DNA from: Eopsaltria australis
Lineage: Eukaryota; Chordata; Aves; Passeriformes; Petroicidae
Assembly (NCBI GenBank): GCA_034509425.1
Contig: JAVTVJ010000566.1
Coordinates: forward strand, 1,226,953-1,290,952
Length of the DNA: 64,000 bases
Direction: 5' to 3'
Part shown: positions 50,001 through 61,719 of the stretch, in pieces
How the letters are laid out: each line of letters opens with the position of its first letter
Numbering within the stretch: position 1 is the first letter of the stretch
The notes under the pieces: model-generated
Seen by the model: only the letters and a program-made list of their open reading frames with translations
Database searches by the model: none
Told to the model about the DNA's origin: nothing
Translations under genes and position numbers: made by a program

Positions 50001-53000
50001 CATTTCCACACACACTGGTGAGGAACTTCAAAAGCAGCTAACAGGGCTGAAATCAATCTCTCTTCTCTTCAAAGTTTTACACAGCAATGCTCTGTAACAA
50101 CTGCCCCGAGTACTCTCTGAACAACAGCAACGAGTTCAGAGCGAGCTGCTCAGGGCTATGATTCACTCGTGGCTCTGTGCCAGAAAAATAAATACATTCA
50201 AGCCCAGTGGCCCCGAGGGGAAAGGTAGGCCAGTCTTTAAAAAGCACAAAATGAATGATTTACAGAGCAGAATCCACTTTTCAGCCTGTATGGATGAGGG
50301 GGAAGGACTTTTTACATCTCCCAAAGATTTAGTGTGAGACTTGGATGCTGGCAGGGCATCAACAGATGGAGGAACTGGGAACTACCGAGCTGGGATTTGC
50401 AAAACTCACTGCAAAGAGCAAGGAATGACCCCTTATATTGCTGTACACCGAGTTCATAAAGCCAAACCGAGCCTTGCAGTGGGTATCCAGCAGCACGAGG
50501 CAAACACAGGCGGCTCGGGTTACAGGAAGTGCAGTGAAGTCCCACCTGTGCAGGGCCAGGACCCTGTGGCACAGTGACAGTGGCAAACAGCTCGGAGCTG
50601 GCCAGGGCCTGATGCCTCACAGCACACAAAAACAGTTAATTAGCTGCTAAACGGCAAACAGTGCTTTGCTTTTTTTCTTTTTCCCCACAAGAACATTATT
50701 TCTGGGATAAACGCTCAGCCAGCAAGGTGCAGGATGGAGATTGGGGTTTCACTGTGGGAGTGAGGCCAGCTCCTCTCACACTGATTTGTCACTGCCCTCT
50801 AATGTCCTGAAGCACCATTTCAGCAGCCAGCACCTTCTGAAACACCAAACCCACTTTTAAGTCTTTAACACTCAGAACATTCTCTTTAATTGTATTGCTA
50901 AGGGCTCTTTAAAATGCTGCATTTCATAATTTAAAAATTCCAGATTTCCCTGCTGCTCATCCCCAAACTTACCTTGCAGAGAAGGAGAAACACAGCATTT
51001 AGGATCCCAGATATCCTCACAGGATGTTTGATTTGAATTTCTGGTGCACTCACTTGTCCAAGGCACCTTCTCTCAAAAAAAAAAGGAAAAGAGACACAAC
51101 TTCCAGGTGAGGAATAAAACTCAGCAGAGGGAAGGAGTTGACAGAACCCAGCCTTTACTTAGATCCCAGGAGGGGTTCAGCTGTGTCCAAAGCTTTTAAA
51201 AAAGTTTGGGACAATTTCTTTTACTCCTGTAGAATCAAGGCCAAGCTTTGTGTTGCCATTATCTCCAAAAGGAATGACATTCCCCATTCAACAATATTAA
51301 TTTATGCATTTTAAGTCAGTTATGGGATTAAATGCTCTGCTAACAGGAATTCTCCAGCAGATGTTGGGCAATCTTAGGACACTTGATCTCCCTCAAGCAG
51401 GGCTTGAAGCAGTTAGAATTTATGGACAGGTTTCATATCCTGTGGTGCTGATATTTAACCAGGTTGAAAAGCCCCCATCTCACCTTCTTGTGGTAAGAAT
51501 ACAAAAGAAAAAAGGATGGTGAGGTTGGTCAGGATGGTTTTGTTCAATATTCCTCCCCAGAATAGCTCGTGATGTGAAATTTCACTCCATGACATTATTA
51601 CAGGAGGAAGGAATGAGCTTCTTAAAATATCAGTGTCGAGTTTGGAGCCTTTTTAAAAATTTTATCAGGTTTCTTATCCTATGAAAAAGTTTTTTATCTC
51701 CATCTGTGCCCTACAGATATCCCCTTTGTTTTCTGTCAGTCTGCAGCACCTAGGAAAGCCTCCATCCTTAAAAGAAGGATGGGAATCACAGAAATGCACC
51801 AGCTACACTCATTAACAACCACAGAGAAGAAATAAATGAGGCAAAATTCAGAATAACTTTTTAGTTGTGACCTGGTAATGTGTCCAGTACATTGAATGGA
51901 TTTCTAACAATCCACTCTGTGGCACTTTTTAAAAGCATCAGAACAACTCTTATTTTTCTGCTCACAGTATTCATGTTCCAAAAGTTGGCTGCAGGAACAG
52001 AATTCACCCAGAAAAAAACAACTTCACTGGGAGTGATCCTGCTGGATGTGTCCAGGACCAATCCTCACCAGGAGTGAAGGCTCCTCAGACCCTTTCCCAC
52101 ACAGCCTTGGAAGAAAATAAACACAACATAACTACAGAAGAAAGGCTGGAACACGTAAAATTCAATTCAATTAAAAATTAATTAATTAATTAATCCTTTT
52201 GCTAACTTTTCATGCAGAGGGTGATGTTTGAAATCCTCCAGTTCCTACAAGGATATGTTGTGTGCTCTCAATTTCAGTTTCTGAATTTTTTCTGTACCCT
52301 GAGACTTTCACAGACGAAGATTTCCTTCCCCCCTCCCCAAACCTTACCCTAGGCCCTGCTAAAAATTTGCTAACAGCAAAAATCAATCATTTTAACTGAA
52401 GCTCCCCTACAGAAAACTTCATTTGGGACAAAAAAAATGAGAGCTTTCACCTCATTGGGTGGCTAAACCAGGCAGCTCTCACTTCTTACCTGGTAACTCT
52501 TTCATCCTCAAGGTCAGGGCTCCATCCTGGATATTCTCCTTTGTCCATTTGTTCATTTGTCCATTTGTTCATTTGCATTTGTTTATTTTCATTTGTCCAT
52601 TTTCCATTTGGATCTCTCTGGGTCTGTTTGTACCACTGGGATCAGGATTTTCTGTTCTTAACCTTCCCACTGAGCACACCTGAGCAAGTCAACACTGATT
52701 TCAGATTTCTTTTTATGCTGAAAGGTAAAAAATGGATACTCCAAGGCCTCACTACACAGGAAATTAATACACCCTATCCACCTTGAAATTATGCAGAAAG
52801 ACTCCTAGATTATCTAGAGAGGAACCTCTTCATGCAAACAAAAATTCCAGCCAAACTCAAAAGTTGACTATTTAAGTGGCTTTAATCCCCTTCAATCTAT
52901 GTATTTTTATAATATAAAATTATAATAAATATTTATAATAAAATATCTATATTTATAATGTAAAATGACCCTCTTGTAATAGGGTCAGAGAATGCCAGGG

Positions 53001-54536
53001 CCATACAAACTTTCTTTGCCCTCATAAAAAGGTTGGGCAGCCTTGTACCACCAGTAAAGGAAAATTTCAAGGGATTTATTTTACACATTCTATCACCAAT
53101 GGATAATGCAAAGTTTTAGGAGTCTGCCTCTGATCTTAGAGAGTTTCCCAGTGATTTATCTCCTATTGCACAGTAATTATTTCCTGAGTCTGGACTAAAA
53201 TTTCAAACTCAAATATTTGAAATTAATCAATATTTTAAAGTTTCCTGCATGACTCATACTACATACAACAATGCATTTTCTATTGTCTTTCTTAAATTCA
53301 TGCTCTGAACTTCTCCCTGGAAACAATTAGCAGACAACTTCACTGCAATAATTTATTTTTTAAAGTGAGATCACTAAATCAAAGGTAGCTTGAAAGATGG
53401 CCCTGATGATCACATAATACACAAGAAAAAAAACCAAACACAGTAATCAGGAAAGATTTTATTTCCTTTTTTTTACCATTGAATTATTTCTATAATTCAT
53501 ATTCTCACAAATAAAATGAAATCTTGGCTGGATTTATTTCTCATAAGGAAAATTTCCCATCCTGAGTCAGTGTGAAAAATATTCTATTTACAGAAGATCC
53601 TCCCAATTTATTGCAGCAAACGTGGAAATTGCCAGCAATGCCCATTCTTCCATGGCATGATTAATATAACAAGTCATGTAAAACTCCAGTTTTCTTTAGT
53701 TTAGCTCATTTAAAGAAGTTTAAGTTTCATCTTTGTGGGCAGTATTTTCAGGGGAAATAAAAAAGATAATCAAAGAATCAAACAATCTGTGATTTTGTTC
53801 ATAATATTCCCAATTTTCAAGTGCTTTGACAGAATCCTCTGCCAAGCACCAAATATTCCATAACTCTGCCCAAGCAGAATTCTGATTTTCCTTTCAACTC
53901 TGGCCCTTGTGACAATGCCCATGAGCTGGGCCCTTTCCATCTCGGCCTCATGAGAGGAACACACAATTTCATTATTATTCAATATCCTGATTTATTAATA
54001 TTACTAAATATCCTTAATAAAGGATCTGACACCTGCCAAGCTGCTCGCTTCCCTTCCCACACTAAGTGACTGTGGCAGTTTTTAGGACTGAGGATGTCCC
54101 ACATCCGAGAAATAATTTCAGAGGAATTCCAAGGATGGAATTGTCAGAGGACATTTTCATATCTACCTAAAACTCAATGGATTCTCCAACAATTCCCTGA
54201 AAAAACTAAATTTGGGATATGAATTATTTGGAAAGAGACTCTGAGGGTATTTTGGGGAGTAAAGCTGGCAACACATAGAAAATGAGTGACTTTGGGTTTC
54301 AATCCATTTGTACAATTAATTCTTTTTACTTCAGAGTTCTTCAAAATTCAAGCTCTAATATATAGAAAAATTAATTTCAGTATTTACAGAGTATAATTCC
54401 TTTGCCCTATTGCCAGCAAACCTCCCATTAAAAAAAGCTCCTATTTCATTAAGAAAATTGGGCACGTAAATCATCAGAACAGACTTCTTAAATACCCTGG
54501 AATCTTCTCAAGTATGCAAAGTCACATCTGCAAAAC
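47034..54536. other. Intergenic region left of the TAMM41 3' end
   Basis: AT-rich sequence with no exon that I recognise. Local features are a ttaattaa run at about 52171-52193, an interrupted tccatttgttcatttg repeat at about 52540-52612, and an AT-only patch at about 52905-52965. Open frames such as the one at 48961-49371 lack splice context and family resemblance. Confidence 0.55.
52538..52612. repeat. catttgtc/catttgtt tandem repeat
   Basis: Imperfect 8-bp units (catttgtc, catttgtt) in tandem with drift to catttgca and ttttcatttg. No coding role is seen. Confidence 0.85.
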
Positions 54537-54585
54537 ATTTAGAGAAAAAGCCCCATTTATTTACCCATACACAGTATGAAAAAAC
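54537..54585 (-). other. TAMM41: TAMM41 3' UTR with poly(A) signal
   Basis: Directly after the stop codon on the minus strand. AATAAA (minus strand, 54561-54556) starts about 25 nt past the stop, and a U/GU-rich stretch follows further left. This gives a very short 3' UTR. More AATAAA copies further left (for example near 53990) could serve longer isoforms. The cleavage position is approximate. Confidence 0.5.
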
Positions 54586-54662
54586 TCAAGATGTCTTCTT
54601 GAACCCTCCCTTGGTCATCTTAAATAATTTCTTCAAACTGTAAGTTACAGATTTCTTGGCCC
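54586..54662 (-). CDS. TAMM41: TAMM41 last coding exon, basic C-terminal tail
   Basis: The minus-strand acceptor is TTTCTCTTCTAG, after a poly-pyrimidine and A-rich stretch. The exon starts at 54662 with the last two bases of a glycine codon and encodes 24 residues (AKKSVTYSLKKLFKM, then TKGGFKKTS) before TGA at 54588-54586. It joins in frame with the exon at 59431-59493. The tail has nine lysines in 24 residues. With regularly placed hydrophobic residues it could form a basic amphipathic helix, fitting a peripheral inner-membrane enzyme. I assign it by phase, position and general resemblance to the TAMM41 C-terminus; residue-level homology to the family here is weaker than in the other exons. 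Confidence 0.82.
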
Positions 54663-56217
54663 CTAGAAGAGAAAAAAAAAAAAAAGAGAAAAAATATCAA
54701 TATTTAGGAAGGTTGATTTAGTACATCAAATAAAATCTTTCCCTGGGGGAATGACAGCCTAATCCAGCAGGCAGACATGCAAATCACCTTCCTGTCACAG
54801 TACAACACAATATGTAATGACACCAAAAATACTGTTAATGCTATCAAAGCAGAGCAAATAGAACAGAATTCTGGTAAATGCCATGCCATGGCACACAATA
54901 AAGGCAGACATCTCAATTTTCACAGATCCAGCAGCAGCCGTTGCCTCCAAGCATTTGTGAGGTTTGGATATGATGGGACTGAGGATGACTCCCACACAAT
55001 TTGTATATTTTATCCTTGGAGTTAAACAATTTCTGAAGTTCTAGCAGAGATGAGCCTCCTCTTGGAGTAAAAAACCCCCAGCCTTTTGCTGGGTTTAGTC
55101 ATGGAGTATTTGTAAATTTAAAAACAAAACATTTTCTTGGCGTTTCAGGGGGGTTCTGAATCCCAGCCAGTGCAGCTACTTGCTTGGGCTTTTTTGTTTA
55201 AGAAAAATCACCCCAAAACAAACAAATAAAAAACCCAACATAACACAGAGAGTGATTGCTCAGATCACAGCACAGTCTGATCACACCCTGACAAATTCAG
55301 AACTTTTTAATGCTGCACAAAAGCTCTAATTTTGATACATGCACAGATTAAATGGATAGTAAATTATATTTACTACAATCTTTCCTGTGTTTATTAAATT
55401 GAACACCTGACACGACTGACTAAAAACACACAGCAGAAATTTAGCCAAAACTCACACAATATTACAGAACAGAACACAAGGAAAGATCTGCAACAAAGCA
55501 GCAATCTCAACCCAACTTTAGCCATGTGCTGCACTGGATTTATATCATTTTTTTGGAGGGGGGAGTGGGAGTGGCATAATAATAATTGATTTGGAAAGAC
55601 CTCAAAGAAAATAAACACAGGAAAGTAAAAGAAAGAAATTAATTAAAGATAAAATATTTTAAATGATAGATGCATTCAAATTTCAAGAAGCCAAATGAGT
55701 AGAAAAGTGCACACTCTTATTCCTGAAGGAATGTGGCAGAATAAGAAGCCTCTGATAACAAATCAGCTGCAGAGAATCAGTTCTGCACTTCTCATGTCTC
55801 CAACTGCAATTTAAATAAACTCAACTCCACCTTTTGTAAGAAATCATCCCTACATGTATTTTGAACTTCCAAACCCATGTGCCTCCCACATGTATGCTCC
55901 AACTTTTCCATATTTAATAGGTTTTTGTAAAAGCAAGCACATTAATGAAGTCATGACAGGCTTTTCATTGCAGCATCTCAAGTAACAAATAAATAATAAG
56001 TAAATAATTCAAATAACAAGTAAAGAATCACATAAATCCTGAAGTGCCTGACAAATCTGCATGGAGACTGCACACAGAGCAACAATTCCTGCAGCAGCAC
56101 AAGGCCAGGCACAGCACAAATGAAAGAAGTGGTTCCAACCTACAACGTTCAAACCGTGGCTCCGAAAATGCTCAAGCTGCAGGATAGAGGAATTGAATTC
56201 CTCTGACTGAGGAATTG

Positions 56218-56426
56218 CTGCTCTGCCATTCCAATGAATTCCTGCACAGCTGCTGCAGGGAACGGTGCAGGCACTGCAGCCTGCAGGGAAACTGCTGCTC
56301 TCATCCTGCCCAGCTGCTCTGCCAATCCAATGAATTCCAGGTACTTGTGGAAGTGCAGCACAGCTGCTGCAGGGCTGCAGGGCACGGTGCAGCTTGCAAG
56401 GAAAGTGCTTCCATCAGCCTGTGCAG
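56218..56426. repeat. Tandem duplication in TAMM41 intron, ~96/113-bp units
   Basis: Copies start at 56218 and 56314 with ctgctctgcc. Both contain atccaatgaattcc, gcacagctgctgcaggg, acggtgcag and gcaaggaaa-like blocks; a third start appears at about 56427 (ctgctctgcagcc). The unit is rich in CAGCTG E-boxes and GCTGC words, unlike the surrounding AT-rich intron. Confidence 0.85.
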
Positions 56427-57082
56427 CTGCTCTGCAGCCGGGGATCCTTCTCCTCCCTCTCCACTCCCTGAGCTCCTCGCACTGCATGGAATGAGCTGCT
56501 TGCCTCGCTGCCCCAGCTCAGGTTGGTCCATGCAGCTGCTCCCCCACAGCAGCCCTGGGGCTGGTGAATCACAGCTGCAGAAGTTCATGGCTGGAATTAC
56601 GGCTCGCTCTCAGCATTTGAAGCACTTGGACCACATGAAAATGTCTTTTACTTCAGCCATGAATCTGAGACTTGGTGGTTCCACCTCCCCTTTAGATTTT
56701 TCCACTCTAGGACACAGAACAAAGCCCCGATGCACATGGGACCGAGCCCACAGCATTTCAGTGTAAACACAGCTCGGGTCTGGTTTTATTTAACAATCCA
56801 CGCTGAGTTTTTTGCAAGTGCTGGTGCTGTAAGACAGCGATTTGGCTGGGAGTCCCCTAAAGTTTCCTGGTAGCTTTGCCTGGCTGCAGTGCCCTGGATT
56901 TCCTTTTGAAAAGGAAGACTGATGCATGAAGAGCTGTCATGTGGAGCAAATAATGATATATTTGTAGTGTGGCATGCACAAACACCTGCATATTTACTGA
57001 TATTTACAGTGAGGCCAGCAGTTATCTGCTCAGGCAGCTGATGAAAAGAGCAGTCATCACAAAACCAGAATATTTTATATGT

Positions 57083-57250
57083 AAACCTGCTCCTTAAAAA
57101 AAAAAACAAGATCAAAACCAAATGCTATTCAGAACATTTGTGCTAACTTAAATGTATCTTGAACAAATGAAACCTGCTCCTTAAAAAAAAAAAAAAATCC
57201 TTGAATCTTTGAAAAACAAATGCTAACTTAAAAGTATCTTGGACAAATGT
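57083..57250. repeat. Tandem duplication, ~87-bp unit
   Basis: aaacctgctccttaaaaaaa starts at 57083 and again at about 57170. Each copy ends with gctaacttaaatgtatcttg and acaaatg. The A runs differ in length. Confidence 0.9.
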
Positions 57251-59430
57251 TTCAACTGATGATTTAATCTGTAAGACTGTATTTATGGGAAAATTTTCAA
57301 GGCTTGCAGCATTTCTTGTGTAAAATATAAAGAAGAAAGAAGCTAAAGAAGTATCAACTGCTTCAGAGGAGCTAAATATAAGAGCTGCAGAGTTCCCAAA
57401 GGCCAGGCAGGCTCTGGCTATGCGGGAAAACAAATCAAACCCTGGTGCCATCCCTAATGGGAAACAGAGAGGGAACCTCACCACAGCCTCCAAGGAAAAA
57501 ACAGGCACATTCTCAAAAACTAAACAGGGCATTTAACAGCAAACAAAAACACAGAGCTGGAGCCCCACTTGAAAACCACATTGGCAGAGAAAGATGAAAA
57601 GATTTCTCTTAAAAGGGTTGAAATTCCTGCTTATGCTCCTTGCCAGTGATGTTCATAGGCAGGATGGCATCCCAGCCCAGCTATTGCTGATTTAATATTG
57701 AATTTAGAAATGCTGCTCATTGCAGTGCCATAGACCAGAGCAGGCATCTCACCTTTGCTGGTGGTGTTAAGATCAAAATACCAGCTGAGGTAAACAGACT
57801 GTGTCCCCTAGAACACTTCAAAAAGAATGATGGCCAGCTAATGAAAACTTTCTTTTGCAAGCGAAGTATTTGTACAGTTATTAGAAACAGCAATAAAAAC
57901 TTAATGGAGCCACAGATTTCATTAATCTCTTTCATAATTCTTTTATTTTAAGCTACTATTCTTGACATGAGCACTGCAGGTCAGAGCCTCATATTTTTCT
58001 AAAATCTCTACTAGAAAGTGTGAAAATAGCTCTTAGGGGAAGAGAGTATTAGACAAGATTTGGACAAAGAATAAAGAAAGAAATGCAGTAACCTTAGGGA
58101 CTGAATTTAAAGCTCCACATTTTCCTGTAAATCACATTCCCTGCCTGAGTCAAGCAAATATTTCCATGCAGGAGCCACATTCCCGTTTTTCTCTGTGGAA
58201 ATTCCGTATCCTATGAACGTGGAGAGCCCCAAGAGCTGGCACAGCCAGGAATGCTGCCCCAGTGATGCACTTGAAATTTAAAAACCATGACTGGGAGAAA
58301 ATCTTCATTAAAGATACTGACAGATTCAAGATAAACTCAATTGTGTTTGGAGATAAATATTTAAAAAATAAATAAATAAAAAAGGGCAAAAGGTTTTTTC
58401 CAACTGACTCCTAAAGCCATGGACACCCAGCCCTCCTCAGTTCCAGGGCAGATCACACAAACACCACACCTCAAAAATCCTGAGGTGACATCCCTGAGCA
58501 GTTAAATTTCCTGAATTCTGTCACTAATGGTTTTGGCCAGATTCTGGCAAAAGAGTGTAAATACATTAAAAAAAACCAACAACTAAACCCCAAAAAACTG
58601 AACTATGTAAAAAGTAAGAAAAATCCACTCCCCCAGGCCTCCTTGCTCAAATTTGGCTTGTGCTGGAGGCAAAGGACCAAAATTGCTTTCCTCTGCCTAA
58701 ATCAAATAATAAAAATATGTTTTCACCACTAAAACCAGTAGTAGAAAATAGTTTTTAAATACAACTCCACATAAGAGATTATGTTTTAAAGGGAAAAAAA
58801 ACCACTGTATATAAAGCAAAAAGCAGTGAAGACCAAGGGAAATAGAGACATTTCCCAAATAACTGGTTTCAGGTGCACAAACCAGAAACATGATAAAAAT
58901 CACAAGTGCATGAGGACCCCCCAAAGTCCCAGTGCCAGGAGAGGCTGTCAGTGATTTACTGCAGGACACAAGAGGAGCTAACGAGCCCCAGAGGTGAATT
59001 TCTGTCCATCAGAAAAGGGAAAAAGAGAGCACAAATAACCTACAGTTTAACTATTTCTGTTCTACTCCTGCACTTCAACAGCTCTGCCCCACAGGGCACT
59101 CAGGATACCTTGAATTCAACAGGAATAACACTTTGACTCCTCTCTTTCCAATTATTTTGCTCCACAAAACCTCCTCTGCATGAATCCAGAAACTGAGAAA
59201 ATGAAGCTCATGCTGTTCGGTTTGTTTATTTAAGAGTCACACAGACTCCAGTCCCTTTCAGCATTTTATAATTCTGCTTCAAATGTTGCTTTTATTTTCT
59301 AGGGACTTTTAATGAAACACACAAGAAGTTTATTCTTTAAACTCCTGTAAGAAGACAGTGTTGGGGCCCTGTGATTTTTGCTGTGTGAAATGAGAAGGCC
59401 CATGTTGACACAAATCCCACACATTCTTAC

Positions 59431-59493
59431 CAGCTGTCAGGATGGTTTTAGCACTCTGCACTATGCTGGAGGATCTCACAATTCCTGAAATGC
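59431..59493 (-). CDS. TAMM41: TAMM41 exon (C-terminal region)
   Basis: A 63-nt minus-strand exon with acceptor CCCTCTGCAG and donor GTAAGAATG. It enters with two bases and leaves with one base of glycine codons, so the frame carries through from 61554 and on to 54662. It encodes ISGIVRSSSIVQSAKTILTA, close to the conserved C-terminal stretch of vertebrate TAMM41 (recalled as a run of ...IVRPSSIRQS...). TAMM41 makes CDP-diacylglycerol from phosphatidic acid and CTP on the matrix side of the mitochondrial inner membrane, the first step towards cardiolipin. Confidence 0.93.
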
Positions 59494-61553
59494 CTGCAGA
59501 GGGAAAAGCACACAGATGTTACCCATCTCAGCACTTGTGTGGGGATTATTATTTTCCCCTCCACCATGCACAAGTTAAATATTGTTCCAGTTATACAATC
59601 AAGCCAGACTGAAAGTAAAACATACACTCACACTGAGAAAATTTGGGTTTGCTCTTTCATACTCATTAAAAATACTCTTTAAACTATTTTATTTTATGTG
59701 TAACATGCAGAAAAAAACCCCAGATCAATATTAAAACAGACAACAAGCAGTAGGAATTGATCAAATCCATTTATTTAGTGTTCCCATTAGCTGTCTACTA
59801 AGATGATTAATCACAAAGGACTCCCAGTTGTTTCATCTAAGTGCTGCTAAATTAACATTCTAGAGCAGAACAAATTACACTCCCTGTTTACTTCAACATG
59901 AAATTGGGATTTGGCACTTCTCTGATCAAGCAGAGATACCTCTATTGGCTTTTCTAAACTACCAGCTTTTGGAGGTAAAGCTTGTTTACCCCTTTGCACT
60001 GTGGCACATTGAGTTCTCATTGCCCAGTGGTCCTTAGGTATTAGTAGAATAGCACATTAATTTTTTTTCCAGAAGTATTAAGTTATATTTGTTCTAACTT
60101 ATCTAAAAGCATATTGATATCTACAAAATTCCTCACATCAATAAATACTTGAAAAAAATGTAGAAATGCAGCAGTCTCAGGGCTGATCTTCCATACTGAC
60201 ACATTCTGCACTGACCCATAGAATATAATTTCAAATATTTTTAAATCATTTTAATTCCATCAAAGCTATTTCCATAATAGAAGAACAATATTTAGCATAA
60301 CTCATGTATAAGTAAGGATAAAATATTCCACTGGAAAATCATTGGAGGGGTAGGAATGGGAAGGGGAAGGAACAAATCATGTTGAGGTAGCAAAATATCT
60401 TGAGACAATCTTGCAATTCAAGTTGAGTGATCAGCTTTTCCTGTAGGATTCCCAAATGGCTTGGGGCCTGGCCTTTATCCAGAATGAGGAATTAGGAAAA
60501 TCCTTTGGCCCCAAAAATGAAAGAGTATCTTGATTTGTTCTCCTCAGAGTTTAAGCTGCTGGGCCTGAGAAGATGTGTCCAGTTTGATGCTGCACTGCTG
60601 CTCCCCGTGCAGTCACAGCCAGAGCTACAGAAACACAACCAGCACTACAGTGAGCTTGGGGGGGACTCAGAGCTCTGTGTGCAGCTCAAACACTGCAGGC
60701 CCTGCTCCCAGACCCAGCTTTTATCCTGGTTTTTATCCCTTTACTGTTCCAGCCCAGTCCAGGAAAGAAGCTGGACACCTCCATGTCCAGGTGCAGTTCA
60801 TCCCATGCTGTCCATGGAGAACTGCAACACCCAGGAGCTTGATTCCCCCCAAAGAAGTTGGGCTGAGAGCCCCCTCAGCTCCCTGTTAGTGTCTAGTGGC
60901 TCCCAGGCATCCAGGGAGTTTTTGCTGTGCAAAATTTCCTACCTGGAACAGAAAATGTGTCAAGCTCTTGAGATCCATAAAGGACCCCAAGTACTAATGT
61001 TTTTCATTTTCCTGCAGTGTAGCAGAACACTGGTGGCTGCAGCATCAGCTGTAACTTGCTTTTATGACATAATCTTGCCTCAGAGCAGTTGTGCTGATGA
61101 GAAGCATCTCAGCCTTTCTGCTCCAAGCTGGAGCTCCCTGCCAGGGCTCACATGTCTGGGCTAACCACCAAGGGAAATGTCAGCAAGTCAGAAAATGACC
61201 TCAGCCTTGCAGTGTATGACTGGGAGGATGTAAAGCTTAATATTTTGATGAAGTTTTGAAGCATCAGAGGTGATCTAAGCAGGCCTCACTATTATTGCCT
61301 AAATGCTGCCTCTTTCAGGTCCCAAACCAAAACACATCTTCCTGTATCACCAGGAATGCCATTGATAATGATTCAGATAAGCTGGCTGCAATCAAATGCA
61401 AACCCAGGCTTTTAGGAATGGATTTCATTACTAACCTCCTGGATTTTTTCACCCTTCTCTTAAAATCACCCTTCTGAAATAGCAGAACATAAACAATAGA
61501 TTTGTGTGTCTATCATGTCTTAAAGGAGATTACAAACACTGGACCAGACCTAC
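59494..61553 (-). other. TAMM41: TAMM41 intron with a long antisense open frame
   Basis: A 2.06-kb GT-AG intron. Its GC-richer middle (about 60505-61164) carries a 219-codon plus-strand open frame. That frame resembles nothing I know, has no evident promoter, and is rich in Ser, Leu and Cys as expected for random GC-richer sequence. I therefore do not call it a gene. Confidence 0.85.
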
Positions 61554-61719
61554 CTTGATGCACCACAAATCCACATTCAGGGTCATGGGCAACTTGCAAT
61601 AAAATTTCTTCCACGTCTCTGTTCTTCCCAGGAGGGTTTACCAGAGCAGTTATCTTTTGTTGCAGAGTCTTTGGCAAAGCCATAAGTTGTGTAAATTGAC
61701 CTTCTGGACTTTTATCAAT
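61554..61719 (-). CDS. TAMM41: TAMM41 exon, conserved central C-terminal segment
   Basis: A 166-nt minus-strand exon with acceptor TATAACATTCAG and donor GTAGGT. It starts in phase 0 and encodes 55 residues plus one base. Key stretches are IDKSPEGQFTQLMALPKTLQ, NPPGKNRDVEEILLQVAHDP and ECGFVVHQ. They are almost identical to the TAMM41 sequence that I recall from mammals. This part follows the catalytic nucleotidyltransferase core and belongs to the C-terminal half of the protein. An A-rich run on the coding strand (poly-T at 61764-61780 on plus) lies about 45 nt before the acceptor, and the local pyrimidine tract is modest. Confidence 0.96.

Larger units (their letters stand above)
54663..59430 (-). 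other. TAMM41: TAMM41 last intron
   Basis: It has a GTAAGA donor (right end) and TAG acceptor (left end), about 4.77 kb. It contains duplicated GC-richer DNA at 56218-56426 and a tandem repeat at 57083-57250. Nothing else gene-like is seen. Open frames of up to 183 codons at 56.2-56.8 kb overlap the duplication and look spurious. Confidence 0.8.

Noticed and set aside
60505..61164. 219-codon plus-strand open frame between TAMM41 exons
   Set aside because: It is the longest frame outside islands, but it resembles no known protein, is antisense inside an intron and has no promoter or poly(A) context. Conservation or RNA data would be needed to revive it.
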